DNA of 64,000 nucleotides from assembly GCF_039872745.1 (NCBI RefSeq), contig NZ_JBDPZD010000004.1, positions 186,001-250,000 of the forward strand, given 5' to 3'. The DNA comes from Pelomonas paludis. GTDB taxonomy: Bacteria > Pseudomonadota > Gammaproteobacteria > Burkholderiales > Burkholderiaceae_C. Below the pieces are notes generated by a model that was given only the letters and a program-made list of their open reading frames with translations, had not been told where the DNA came from and ran no database searches. The translations under genes were made by a program, and so were the position numbers. Numbering within the stretch: position 1 is the first letter of the stretch; each line of letters begins with the position of its first letter. Shown piece after piece: positions 55,911-64,000 of the stretch.

Positions 55911-55931
55911 TGTGAACAAGGCTGTGGACAG
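55911..55931 (-). promoter_or_regulatory. Two DnaA-box-like 9-mers before dnaB
   Basis: On the minus strand CTGTCCACA (55931 to 55923) and TTGTTCACA (55919 to 55911) each differ from the DnaA-box consensus TTATCCACA at two positions. They lie in the dnaB leader, 10 to 30 bases before its start. Confidence 0.35.
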
Positions 55932-55972
55932 GCTGGGGGCAGCCGGTGCACAAATCCAGGGGCCAGAAACAC

Positions 55973-56003
55973 CGAAGGCCGAACCCTTGCGGGCCGGCCT
56001 TCG
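55973..56003 (-). terminator. Hairpin between rplI and dnaB
   Basis: A 9-bp stem, CGAAGGCCG with CGGCCTTCG, with a 13-base loop. On the minus strand it lies 45 bases after the rplI stop, with only a short T-run beyond (GTGTTTC), so it may end or weaken the ribosomal-protein transcript before dnaB. Confidence 0.5.
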
Positions 56004-56048
56004 TTGCATGGTGCGGCGGACTCGCGCCCGCCGCCATCAGGGGAAGCC

Positions 56049-56501
56049 TTACTCGGCTTCGGGCACCACGTGGATCGTGACGTCCACCACCACATCGGTG
56101 TGGGCAGCGATCTGGATCGGGAACTCGCCCACGGCCTTGATCGGGCCATAGGGCAGACGCACCTGAGCCTTGACGATGGCCGTACCGGCCTTGGTCAGGG
56201 CTTCAGCGATGTCGGCATTGGTGACCGAGCCGAACAGACGACCGTCAACGCCGGCCTTCTGGCTGATGGTCACGGTCTTGCCGGCGATCTTCTCGCCCAG
56301 GGCCTGAGCGGCGGCCAGCTTCTCAGCGGCGGCCTTTTCGAGTTCGGCGCGCTTGGCTTCGAATTCCTTGATCGCGGCCTCGGTGGCACGGCGTGCCTGG
56401 CGGGTCGGGATCAGGAAGTTGCGGGCGTAGCCGTCCTTGACCTTGACGACATCGCCGAGGTTGCCCAGGTTGGCCACTTTTTCAAGCAGGATGACTTGCA
56501 T
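56049..56501 (-). CDS. rplI: 50S ribosomal protein L9
   Basis: Ribosomal protein of 150 residues with the L9 N-terminal signature MQVILLEKVANLGNLGDVVKVKDGYARNFL and the long central helix, ending in the C-terminal rRNA-binding domain. Last gene of the rpsF-priB-rpsR-rplI operon; 12 bases follow rpsR. Confidence 0.98.
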   Translation of the reverse strand: MQVILLEKVANLGNLGDVVKVKDGYARNFLIPTRQARRATEAAIKEFEAKRAELEKAAAEKLAAAQALGEKIAGKTVTISQKAGVDGRLFGSVTNADIAEALTKAGTAIVKAQVRLPYGPIKAVGEFPIQIAAHTDVVVDVTIHVVPEAE

Positions 56502-56513
56502 GTGAGTGGCTCC

Positions 56514-56804
56514 TTAGACCTTGTGCTGGTCAGAGTACGGCAGCAGGGCCAGGAAGCGCGCGCGCTTGATGGCGACCGTCAGCTGACGCTGGTAGTAGGC
56601 ACGCGTGCCGGTCAGGCGAGCGGGCGTGATCTTGCCGTTCTCGGAAACGAAGTCGCGCAGGGTGTCCACGTCCTTGTAGTCGATGGCTTCGACATTGGCG
56701 ACCGTGAAGCGGCAGAAGCGCTTGCGACGGAAGAGCAGGGACTGTTGGTTGCGCTTGGGCTTCTTGTCCTTGGAGAAGCGGCCTTTTCCACGTGGCGGGG
56801 GCAT
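56514..56804 (-). CDS. rpsR: 30S ribosomal protein S18
   Basis: Ribosomal protein of 96 residues. The S18 core is CRFTVANVEAIDYKDVDTL and KITPARLTGTRAYYQRQL; the N-terminus has the Lys/Arg-rich extension seen in Burkholderiales (GRFSKDKKPKRNQQSLLF). It pairs with S6 in the ribosome and lies between priB and rplI. Confidence 0.98.
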   Translation of the reverse strand: MPPPRGKGRFSKDKKPKRNQQSLLFRRKRFCRFTVANVEAIDYKDVDTLRDFVSENGKITPARLTGTRAYYQRQLTVAIKRARFLALLPYSDQHKV

Positions 56805-56865
56805 AGTGATCCTCTTGGGTTGATCCGGTTGAATTCGAACAGGGTGTCAGCGGGAGCTGGCGGCC

Positions 56866-57177
56866 TCAGGGGCGGGCGTCTTGAGCATCAGGCTGGGGCA
56901 GTAGATCGGTCACGTGAAGCACGTAGCCACGGCCATTGCGCTGGTGGGTGAGGAATCCGGAAAACCGAGCTGGTTTGCCGACACCCAAGCCTTGCAAGGC
57001 TTTGACGAGCTCTCCCACCACCACCGCCCTGATCTCCAGAGAGACCTTGCGCGGTTGCCCGGCTTCAACGACTTCGGATTCAGCCTTGAGGCTGCAATCC
57101 AGGGCCGCGAGCCCGGCGGGGGTGTAGCGAAGCTGTCCGAGGCTTTCGATCTGCGCCGTGAGATGAAGCTGGTTCAC
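56866..57177 (-). CDS. priB: Primosomal replication protein PriB
   Basis: A single-strand DNA-binding OB-fold protein of 103 residues that helps PriA reload DnaB at broken forks. The order rpsF-priB-rpsR-rplI is conserved in Beta- and Gammaproteobacteria. Family marks include MNQLHLTAQI, LRYTPAGLAAL and the strand RGYVLHVTDLL. It starts with GTG. The distances to its neighbours are 38 bases (rpsF) and 61 bases (rpsR). Confidence 0.95.
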   Translation of the reverse strand: MNQLHLTAQIESLGQLRYTPAGLAALDCSLKAESEVVEAGQPRKVSLEIRAVVVGELVKALQGLGVGKPARFSGFLTHQRNGRGYVLHVTDLLPQPDAQDARP

Positions 57178-57215
57178 ACCACGGAGCGCTGCACCGCCAT
57201 GACGCCCGAAGGCGC

Positions 57216-57572
57216 TCAGGCTTCCTGGGGCTGCTTGCGAGCTTCCTCGCGCTCGACGGCCTTCATCATGACCGAGGGGGTCGTGATGGCCTTGTCCTGA
57301 GCCACGGTGAGGTGGCGCAGCACGGCGTCGTTGAAGCGGAAGCCGGTTTCAAGCTCGGCCAGGACTTCCTTGCTGCACTCGATGTTGAGGCAGATGTAGT
57401 GAGCCTTGGCAAGCTTCTGGATCTGGTAAGCCAGCTGACGGCGGCCCCAGTCTTCGACACGGTGCAACGCACCACCACCGGTGGTAACGAGGCCCTTGTA
57501 GCGCTCCAGCATGGCCGGAACCTGTTCGCTTTGATCCGGATGGATCAGCAGAACGATTTCATAGTGACGCAT
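57216..57572 (-). CDS. rpsF: 30S ribosomal protein S6
   Basis: Ribosomal protein of 118 residues. MRHYEIVLLIHPDQSEQVPA opens the protein, with DWGRRQLAYQIQKLAKAHY and the closing FRFNDAVLRHLTV typical of S6. First gene of its operon; the C-terminal tail is rich in Glu and Lys. Confidence 0.98.
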   Translation of the reverse strand: MRHYEIVLLIHPDQSEQVPAMLERYKGLVTTGGGALHRVEDWGRRQLAYQIQKLAKAHYICLNIECSKEVLAELETGFRFNDAVLRHLTVAQDKAITTPSVMMKAVEREEARKQPQEA

Positions 57573-57696
57573 GAATACTCCTCATGGATTCCAGCCCGGC
57601 GGGATTGCCTGGGCCGAGGAAGCCGCACCACGGCGTCGACTGTGGGTGCAGCAAGGGGAACCCGAGATTCTAGCCGCAAGCGGCCGGAGCACCAAA

Positions 57697-59748
57697 TCAG
57701 GCCGGCGCGCGCAGCTTGGCGACGGCCGCCGGCTCCCGCCGGTCGGGCCAGAACAGGCTGCCAAGCAGGATGGCCACGAAGCCCGCTGGCACGCCAAACA
57801 CCCCGGCCGATTCAGCCGGAATGCCCCACCAGGTCTGTGGCGGGCCGGCCAGCCCGAGCAGGCTGCGCAGCGACGGGTGGCTTTGCGCCAGATAGCCGAC
57901 GCACACCGCCAGGCCACCCAGCATGCCCAGCAGCGCCCCGGCGCGGCTGGCGCGGCGCCAGAACACGCCGCACACCAGGGCCGGGAAGAAGATCGACCCC
58001 GCCAGCGAGAAGGCCGCCGTGACGAGTTGCAGGATGCCGGCCGGCCGGCTCGCGGCCATGGCTGCCGCCAGCACGGCCGCCGCCAGGAGCAGCGCCTTGG
58101 ACAGCGTCACGCGCCGCGTGCGCGAGGCGCCCGGGTTGACGGACTTGAAGTACACGTCATGCGACAGCGCACTGGAGATGGACAGCAACAAGCCATCGGC
58201 CGTGGACAGCGCCGCCGCCAGCCCGCCGGCCGCCACCATGCCCGACACCACGAAGGGCAGACCGCCCAGCTCGGGCATGACCAGCATCAGCAGGTCGGGG
58301 TTGATGTTGATTTCACCGAGCTGGAGACGGCCATCGCCATTGAGGTCAGCCACTGCCAGCAGGCCTGGGTCCACGCGCGACCACTGGCGGATCCAACTCG
58401 GCAACTGGTCAAACGAGGAGCCGACGAGGTGGTCGAACACCTCTACCTTGAGCATCACCGCCAGCGCCGGGGCTGAGAGGTAAAGCAGGCAGATGAACAC
58501 CAGCGACCAGGTGACTGACTGCCGCGCCTCGCGCACGGTGGGCGTGGTGTAGTAGCGCGTCAGGATGTGCGGCAGGCCGGCCGTGCCGACCATCAGGCAC
58601 AGCACCAGGGCAATGAAGTTGCGCCGCGAGTTGTCGAAGCGCTCCTGCTCGGCCGGGCTGCCCGCCGGGTCGCCCGCAAAGGGCTTGGCGTGCGGCTGCA
58701 TGCCGCCCAGAGGTTGGGCGCGGCGCGTCTCGGCCGCCAGCTCACGCCGCCAGCGTTCCTCGGCCTCGACCGAGGTGCGCGGCAGACCGGCGCGGTGCTT
58801 CTCGGCGGCCTGGATCTGGGCCAAGGGCGCGTCGCTGGCCTTGAGCGCCTGCAGGCGAGCGGCGGCGGCACTCTGTTCGGCCGACAGCGCCGCCGGCACG
58901 TCCTGCAGCTTGCGGGCCGCCTCCCGCGCCTGCTGTGCATGGATCTCCTGCACCTGCAACTCGGCCGGGTCGCGCATCAGCGCCTGCTCACGCTCGGCCA
59001 CGATCTGCAACTGCGTACCCAGGTGCAGCTGCGGCACGGGCCAGCCCGTCTGCTTGACGCTCAGCCAGATCACCGGCACCAGATAGGCCAGGATCATGAT
59101 CAGGTACTGGGCCACCTGGGTCCAGGTCACCGCGCGCATGCCACCGAGGAAGGAGCAGACCAGCACGCCCCCGAGACCCACGAAGACGCCGACCTCGAAG
59201 GTCAGGCCCGTCAGCCGCGTGGTGATGAGGCCCACGCCGTAGATCTGCGCCACCAGGTAGATGAAGGAGACCAGGATCACCGCAGCCGCCGACATCAGGC
59301 GCAGGGTCGGGCTCTCGAAGCGTTCGGCCATGAAGTCGGCCACCGTGAACTGCCCGACGCGGCGCAGATAAGGTGCCAGCAGCAGCGCCACCAGGCAGAA
59401 GCCGCCGGTCCAACCGATCACATAGGCCAGGCCATCAAAGCCGGACACATAGAGCGTGCCGGCCAGGCCAATGAAGGAGGCCGCGCTCATCCAGTCGGCC
59501 CCGGCCGCCATGCCGTTAAAGAGCGCCGGCACACGCCGCCCGGCCACGAAGTACTCGACCGGATCGGTCGTGCGGCACATCAGGCCGATGACCGCATAGA
59601 CCAGCACCGTGGTGCCGAGGAAGGTGTAGCCGATCCAGGGCTTGGGCAGCCCAAAGCGCTCCGCCACGCCCAGCACCAGCACCAGGGCGACGAAGCTGAG
59701 CGTGAAAAGCGCGTAGTTGCGCGTGAGGCGGAGCAGCACGGGCGGCAT
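57697..59748 (-). CDS. Sodium/solute symporter (VC_2705-like, acetate-permease branch)
   Basis: An inner-membrane symporter of 683 residues in the SSS family, related to acetate permease ActP. The 13-helix core includes YFVAGRRVPALFNGMAAGADW and STADGLLLSISSALSHD. Between about residues 235 and 375 a long charged, mostly helical cytoplasmic insert is present, and an EF-hand-like loop DLNGDGRLQLGE occupies 468-479. These two features fit the subfamily that often pairs with a small DUF4212 subunit; no such gene is adjacent. Likely substrates are acetate or other short organic acids driven by sodium. ppsA lies 69 bases upstream in the same direction. Confidence 0.85.
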   Translation of the reverse strand: MPPVLLRLTRNYALFTLSFVALVLVLGVAERFGLPKPWIGYTFLGTTVLVYAVIGLMCRTTDPVEYFVAGRRVPALFNGMAAGADWMSAASFIGLAGTLYVSGFDGLAYVIGWTGGFCLVALLLAPYLRRVGQFTVADFMAERFESPTLRLMSAAAVILVSFIYLVAQIYGVGLITTRLTGLTFEVGVFVGLGGVLVCSFLGGMRAVTWTQVAQYLIMILAYLVPVIWLSVKQTGWPVPQLHLGTQLQIVAEREQALMRDPAELQVQEIHAQQAREAARKLQDVPAALSAEQSAAAARLQALKASDAPLAQIQAAEKHRAGLPRTSVEAEERWRRELAAETRRAQPLGGMQPHAKPFAGDPAGSPAEQERFDNSRRNFIALVLCLMVGTAGLPHILTRYYTTPTVREARQSVTWSLVFICLLYLSAPALAVMLKVEVFDHLVGSSFDQLPSWIRQWSRVDPGLLAVADLNGDGRLQLGEININPDLLMLVMPELGGLPFVVSGMVAAGGLAAALSTADGLLLSISSALSHDVYFKSVNPGASRTRRVTLSKALLLAAAVLAAAMAASRPAGILQLVTAAFSLAGSIFFPALVCGVFWRRASRAGALLGMLGGLAVCVGYLAQSHPSLRSLLGLAGPPQTWWGIPAESAGVFGVPAGFVAILLGSLFWPDRREPAAVAKLRAPA

Positions 59749-59817
59749 CTTGCCCGGATCACCTCGCCCCGGTCAGAGCGACAACCCGAGGCCCGGGCCG
59801 CCGCGCTGCACCAGCGC

Positions 59818-62235
59818 TCAACGCGACTGCGCGGCCAGGCGCTGCCAGGTCTCGATCACCGTGTCCGGGTTGAGCGAGATCGACACGATGCCTTCCTGGG
59901 CCAGCCAGTCGGCAAAGTCGGGGTGGTCGCTCGGGCCCTGGCCGCAGATGCCGATGTATTTGCCCACCGCGCGGCAGGCGCGGATGGCGCGCGAGATCAT
60001 GGCCTTGACGGCGGGGTCGCGCTCGTCGAAATCGCCGGCCAATTGCTCCAGGCCCGAGTCGCGGTCCAGGCCTAGGGTGAGCTGGGTCAGGTCGTTGGAG
60101 CCGATGCTCATGCCATCGAAGTGCTCCAGGAACTGCTCGGCCAGGATGGCATTGCTGGGCACCTCGCACATCATGATCACGCGCAGGCCGTCAGTTCCGC
60201 CCGCCGCACCCCGCTTGAGGCCGCGCTCGGCCAGCATGGCCAGCACGCGCTCGGCCTGCCGCACCGTGCGCACGAAAGGCACCATGATCTCGATATTGGT
60301 CAGGCCCATCTCCTTGCGCACGCGTTTGAGCGCCTCGCACTCCATCGCGAAGGCGTCGGAGAAATCGCCGCTGATGTAGCGGCTGGCACCCCGGAAGCCG
60401 AGCATGGGGTTTTCTTCATCGGGCTCGTAGCGCGTGCCGCCGATGAGCTTGCGGTACTCGTTGGACTTGAAGTCCGACAGCCGCACGATGACCGGGCGCG
60501 GATAGAAGGCCGCCGCAATCGTGGCAATGCCTTCGGCCAGCTTGTCCACGTAGAAGGCGCGCGGCGAGGCGTGTCCGCGGGCCACAGACTCGACGGCCTT
60601 CTTCAGGTCGGCATCGATGTTGGGGTAGTCGAGGATCGCCTTGGGGTGGACGCCGATGTTGTTGTTGATGATGAACTCAAGCCGCGCCAGGCCCACGCCG
60701 CTGGACGGCATCTGCGCGAAGTTGAAGGCCAGCTGCGGATTGCCCACATTCATCATGATCTTGATGGGGCAGTAGGGCAGCTCGCCGCTGTGCACCTCGG
60801 TGATCTCGGTCTCGAGCAGGCCGTCATAGATGTGGCCGGTGTCGCCCTCGGAACAGGCCACGGTGACGAGTTGGCCGTCCTTGAGCCGCTCGGTCGCGTC
60901 GCCGCAGCCCACCACGGCCGGGATGCCCAGCTCGCGGGCAATGATGGCTGCATGGCAGGTACGCCCGCCCCGGTTGGTGACGATGGCGCTGGCGCGCTTC
61001 ATCACGGGCTCCCAGTTGGGGTCGGTCATTTCGGTCACGAGCACGTCGCCCGGCTGCACGCGCTCCATCTCGGCGGCCGTCTCGACCAGGCGCACCGGGC
61101 CCGTGCCGATCTTTTGGCCGATGGCGCGACCCTCGGCCAGCACGGCGCTGTGGGCCTTGAGCTTGTAGTGCTGCTCGACCTGGCCGGCCGCCTGGCTCTT
61201 CACGGTCTCGGGGCGGGCCTGCAGGATGTAGAGCTTGCCGTCGTCGCCATCGCGGCCCCATTCGATGTCCATGGGCCGGCCGTAGTGCTCCTCGATGATC
61301 AAGGCGAAGCGCGCCAGCTCGGTCACGTCGGCGTCGTTCAGCGAGTAGCGGTTGCGCTGCTCGGGCACGGTGTCCACGGTCTTGACGAGGCGCCCGGTGG
61401 CGGCCTTTTCTTCGGGCGAGGCGAACTCCATGCGGATCAGCTTGGAGCCCAGGTTGCGCCGGATGATGGCCAGCTTGCCGGCCTTGAGTGCGGGCTTGAA
61501 GACGTAGAACTCGTCGGGGTTGACGGCGCCCTGCACCACCGTCTCGCCGAGGCCATAGCTGGAGGTGATGAAGACCACGTCGGGGAAGCCGCTCTCGGTG
61601 TCGAGCGTGAACATCACGCCCGAGCTGCCGAGGTCGGAGCGGACCATGCGCTGCACCCCGGCGCTCAGGGCCACCTCGGCGTGCGCAAAGCCCTTGTGCA
61701 CGCGGTAGCTGATGGCGCGGTCGTTGTAGAGCGAGGCGAACACCTCGCGCATCTTGTGCAGCACCTCGTCGATGCCATGCACGTTCAGGAAGGTCTCCTG
61801 CTGGCCGGCAAAGGAGGCGTCTGGCAGGTCTTCGGCCGTGGCGGACGAGCGCACGGCGAAGCTCGCGTTCGGGTGGTCGGCCGTCAGCTGCGCATAGGAG
61901 GCGCGAACGTCGGCTTCCAGGTCGGCCGGGAAGGGCTGGGCCTCAACCCAGCCACGGATCTCGGCACCGGCCTCGGCCAGAGCGCGCACATCATCGACGT
62001 TCAGCTTGGCCAGACGCGCTGCGATGCGGGCATCCAGGCCCTGGTGCTTGAGGAACTCGCGGAAGGCGTGCGCCGTGGTCGCAAAGCCTCCGGGCACGCG
62101 GACCCCCGAGGCAGCGAGCTGCGAGATCATTTCGCCGAGGCTGGCGTTCTTACCGCCAACGACCTCGACATCGGTCATTCTCAGGTTCTCAAACGGAACG
62201 ACCAGGGCGGTCGCCTCATAGCGGGTTGCAGACAT
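59818..62235 (-). CDS. ppsA: Phosphoenolpyruvate synthase
   Basis: Converts pyruvate and ATP to phosphoenolpyruvate, AMP and phosphate, opening gluconeogenesis from C3 acids. The 805 residues show the N-terminal ATP-binding domain, the swivelling phosphohistidine domain with GGRTCHAAIIARELGIPAVV (catalytic His near residue 428), and the TIM-barrel with SIGSNDLTQLTLGLDRDSG and ICGQGPSDHPD. The start at 62235 (MSATRYEATA) has GGAG upstream; a longer frame to 62379 has no family match. It is divergent from ppsR, which controls it. Confidence 0.97.
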   Translation of the reverse strand: MSATRYEATALVVPFENLRMTDVEVVGGKNASLGEMISQLAASGVRVPGGFATTAHAFREFLKHQGLDARIAARLAKLNVDDVRALAEAGAEIRGWVEAQPFPADLEADVRASYAQLTADHPNASFAVRSSATAEDLPDASFAGQQETFLNVHGIDEVLHKMREVFASLYNDRAISYRVHKGFAHAEVALSAGVQRMVRSDLGSSGVMFTLDTESGFPDVVFITSSYGLGETVVQGAVNPDEFYVFKPALKAGKLAIIRRNLGSKLIRMEFASPEEKAATGRLVKTVDTVPEQRNRYSLNDADVTELARFALIIEEHYGRPMDIEWGRDGDDGKLYILQARPETVKSQAAGQVEQHYKLKAHSAVLAEGRAIGQKIGTGPVRLVETAAEMERVQPGDVLVTEMTDPNWEPVMKRASAIVTNRGGRTCHAAIIARELGIPAVVGCGDATERLKDGQLVTVACSEGDTGHIYDGLLETEITEVHSGELPYCPIKIMMNVGNPQLAFNFAQMPSSGVGLARLEFIINNNIGVHPKAILDYPNIDADLKKAVESVARGHASPRAFYVDKLAEGIATIAAAFYPRPVIVRLSDFKSNEYRKLIGGTRYEPDEENPMLGFRGASRYISGDFSDAFAMECEALKRVRKEMGLTNIEIMVPFVRTVRQAERVLAMLAERGLKRGAAGGTDGLRVIMMCEVPSNAILAEQFLEHFDGMSIGSNDLTQLTLGLDRDSGLEQLAGDFDERDPAVKAMISRAIRACRAVGKYIGICGQGPSDHPDFADWLAQEGIVSISLNPDTVIETWQRLAAQSR

Positions 62236-62381
62236 GGGAAAACTCCAGGAGGTAAAAAACTTGGGGCCTTCGCCATTGCTGCCGCCTCGCCAGGCATGAA
62301 ACCTGACGTAATCGCACCACTTGTTGTGAGTTGGAGTCGGGTGGACGGGCGCATCGCAATCAAAAGCTGTTGAAGCCATTG

Positions 62382-62400
62382 TAGGAGCGGTGCTCTCCTA
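62382..62400. promoter_or_regulatory. Palindrome in the ppsA-ppsR control region
   Basis: TAGGAG-N7-CTCCTA is a symmetrical 19-base element in the 217-base gap between the divergent starts of ppsA (62235) and ppsR (62453). It may be an operator; no regulator is identified. Confidence 0.3.
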
Positions 62401-62452
62401 AGATCGTTGGAACTTCGCAGTGCAAGGCCCCGATCTCTGGGGGAAGCTCTCC

Positions 62453-63274
62453 ATGACCCAGCGCACCGTCTTCTTTGTGTCCGACGGAACCGGCATTACG
62501 GCCGAAACCTTCGGTAACTCCATCCTGGCGCAATTCCCCTTCAAGCCGCGCCACATCCGCCGCCCCTTCATCGACAGCACCGAGAAGGCCCTGCAGGTGG
62601 CCCAGGAGATCAACGAGACCGGCGTCCGCGAGGGCCAGCGGCCCATTGCCTTTGCCACCTTGGTCAACGCCGAGGTGCTGGAGGTCTTCAAGCGCCACTG
62701 TCAGGCGCGGGTGCTGGACATGATCTCCAGCTTCATCGCGCCGCTGGAAGACGAGTTCGGTGTCACCTCCAACCACCGGGTCGGGCGCTTCTCCAACGTG
62801 GCCCAGAGCCGCGAGTACCACGACCGCATCGAGGCCATCAACTTTGCGCTGGCGCATGACGATGGGCAATCGGCCCGCCACCTGGCCGAGGCCGACGTGA
62901 TCCTGCTGGGCGTCTCGCGCTCGGGCAAGACACCCACCTCGCTCTACCTGGCCATGCAGCACGGCATCAAGGCGGCCAACTATCCGCTGATCCCCGAGGA
63001 CTTCGAGCGCCGCAAGCTGCCCACGGCGCTCGTGCCGCTCAAGCGCAAATGCTTTGGCCTGACCATCGACCCCGAGCGCCTGGCGTCCATCCGCAACGAG
63101 CGGCGCCCGGGCAGCAAATACGCCGAGTTGCTGAACTGCCGCTACGAGGTGAACGAAGCCGAGGCCATGATGAAGCGCGAAGGCATCGCCTGGCTGTCCA
63201 GCACGCACAAGTCCATCGAGGAGATCGCGACGACAATCCTCAGCGACATCCGGCCGGACCGTCTCATCTACTGA
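62453..63274 (+). CDS. ppsR: PEP synthase regulatory protein (kinase/pyrophosphorylase)
   Basis: A bifunctional regulator of 273 residues (DUF299) that switches PEP synthase off by ADP-dependent phosphorylation of a Thr next to its catalytic His and back on by phosphate-dependent removal. The P-loop is GVSRSGKT at residues 153-160, and the N-terminus VFFVSDGTGITAETFG is a family signature. The C-terminal part ends in SIEEIATTILSDI. The ATG at 62453 is preferred to an in-frame start at 62420. It is divergent from its target gene ppsA, the usual arrangement. Confidence 0.95.
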   Translation: MTQRTVFFVSDGTGITAETFGNSILAQFPFKPRHIRRPFIDSTEKALQVAQEINETGVREGQRPIAFATLVNAEVLEVFKRHCQARVLDMISSFIAPLEDEFGVTSNHRVGRFSNVAQSREYHDRIEAINFALAHDDGQSARHLAEADVILLGVSRSGKTPTSLYLAMQHGIKAANYPLIPEDFERRKLPTALVPLKRKCFGLTIDPERLASIRNERRPGSKYAELLNCRYEVNEAEAMMKREGIAWLSSTHKSIEEIATTILSDIRPDRLIY

Positions 63275-63299
63275 AGCGGGTCGGCGCTGAGCCGCCTCC

Positions 63300-64000
63300 A
63301 TGCCCCTTCACGCCCTCGCCTGCGTCCTCGTCGCCGCCCTCCTCCACGCTGTCTGGAACCTGGCCGCCAAGAAGGCGCAAGGCGGCGCCCACTTCACCCT
63401 CGCCGCCGCCCTCGGCGTCAGCCTCGTCTGGCTGCCCGTCGCGGCTTGGGCGGCTGTCGACGACCTGCCGCACTGGACGAGCACCACCTGGGCCATCGTC
63501 TTCGCCAGCGCCGTCGTCCACCTCGGCTACTTCAACTGCCTGATGGCCGGCTACCGCGCGGCGGACCTCACCATCGTCTACCCAGTGGCACGCGGCAGTG
63601 CGCCGCTGCTCTCGGCCCTGTGCGCCGTCGCCTTCTTTGGCGAGCACTTGGGGCTCCTGGGCGCCCTCGGCCTCGCGGGCGTGGTGGCCGGCATCGTGCT
63701 CATGACCGCCGGCCCGCAGTTCGGCAAGCCACACGACCCCGAAGCAACGGTCGCCCGCCGCCGCCGCGCCGGCATCTGGTGGGGCCTGGCCACCGGCAGC
63801 CTGATTGCTGGCTATTCGGTGATCGACGCCTATGCCGTCAAGGTACTGCTCGTCTCGCCCCTGCTGCTCGACTACTTCGGCAACGTGCTGCGCGCCCCGC
63901 TGATGCTGCCCGCCGCGCTGCGTGACGCGCGCGGCTTCTGGCCCGAAGTCCGCCGCACCTGGAAGGCCGTGCTCACCATCTCCACGCTCGGCCCCATCGC
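63300..64000 (+). CDS. DMT/EamA-family permease, 3' end outside the window
   Basis: The first 233 residues of a drug/metabolite transporter-type membrane protein. At least six hydrophobic helices are visible, with HAVWNLAAKKAQGG near the start and DLTIVYPVARGSAPLLSAL in the third to fourth helices, typical of EamA domains. It runs off the window end with the frame still open. It starts 26 bases after ppsR and may be read with it. The substrate is unknown. Confidence 0.85.
   Translation, partial: MPLHALACVLVAALLHAVWNLAAKKAQGGAHFTLAAALGVSLVWLPVAAWAAVDDLPHWTSTTWAIVFASAVVHLGYFNCLMAGYRAADLTIVYPVARGSAPLLSALCAVAFFGEHLGLLGALGLAGVVAGIVLMTAGPQFGKPHDPEATVARRRRAGIWWGLATGSLIAGYSVIDAYAVKVLLVSPLLLDYFGNVLRAPLMLPAALRDARGFWPEVRRTWKAVLTISTLGPI

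Noticed and set aside
60121..62373. An open frame of 750 codons on the plus strand across ppsA
   Set aside because: A shadow of the GC-rich ppsA gene; its translation is repetitive and has no domain.

Overview
The window is a GC-rich bacterial chromosome segment, most probably from the Burkholderiales (Betaproteobacteria). The support is a PriB gene inside the rpsF-priB-rpsR-rplI operon next to dnaB, a rpoD with a long Ala/Lys-rich head, a short H-NS family protein, a PEP-CTERM surface protein, cytochrome-c-type NO reductase genes, and the grpE-dnaK-dnaJ order. The genus is not fixed by the sequence; the Rubrivivax/Leptothrix/Roseateles side of the order is a reasonable guess.

Layout. 1-5.9 kb: a sensor kinase (5' truncated) and its FixJ-like response regulator, then folD and an M3 oligopeptidase, closed by a 161-bp MITE-like element. 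6.1-15.3 kb (minus strand): a probable operon hrpA, MFS permease, M16 protease, Cys-cluster protein and a small membrane protein. 15.3-26 kb (plus strand): argA, yggX, an H-NS family gene, dnaG, rpoD, an adenylate cyclase-FHA fusion, hemH, an Hsp15-like gene and an organic-anion MFS permease. 26-29.8 kb: grpE-dnaK-dnaJ behind a near-consensus sigma-32 promoter. 30-35.2 kb: a receiver-TPR protein, a lipid A phosphoethanolamine transferase, a DUF1349 protein and an SOS-controlled radical SAM protein.

35.2-44.5 kb is a denitrification region. norCB and norQ-(Fe-S membrane protein)-norD are separated by six unrelated genes, yet both start from almost identical class II FNR/NNR-type promoters. 44.6-52.8 kb is an accessory sugar region: three Tat-exported glycosidases (GH51, GH39, GH43) and a LacI regulator, with a hipBA toxin-antitoxin pair inserted between them and a large AT-rich inverted repeat upstream of hipB. 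53.2-64 kb: a thiolase, dnaB with the rpsF operon, a sodium/solute symporter, the divergent ppsA/ppsR pair and the 5' part of a DMT permease.

Housekeeping genes dominate. I see no CRISPR array, prophage, rRNA or tRNA gene. I did not find a convincing wholly new multi-gene system. The most informative signals are regulatory: the twin nor promoters, the LexA box placed against the start codon of the radical SAM gene (suggesting a leaderless SOS transcript), the sigma-32 and DnaA-box elements around grpE-dnaK, and the hipBA inverted repeat.
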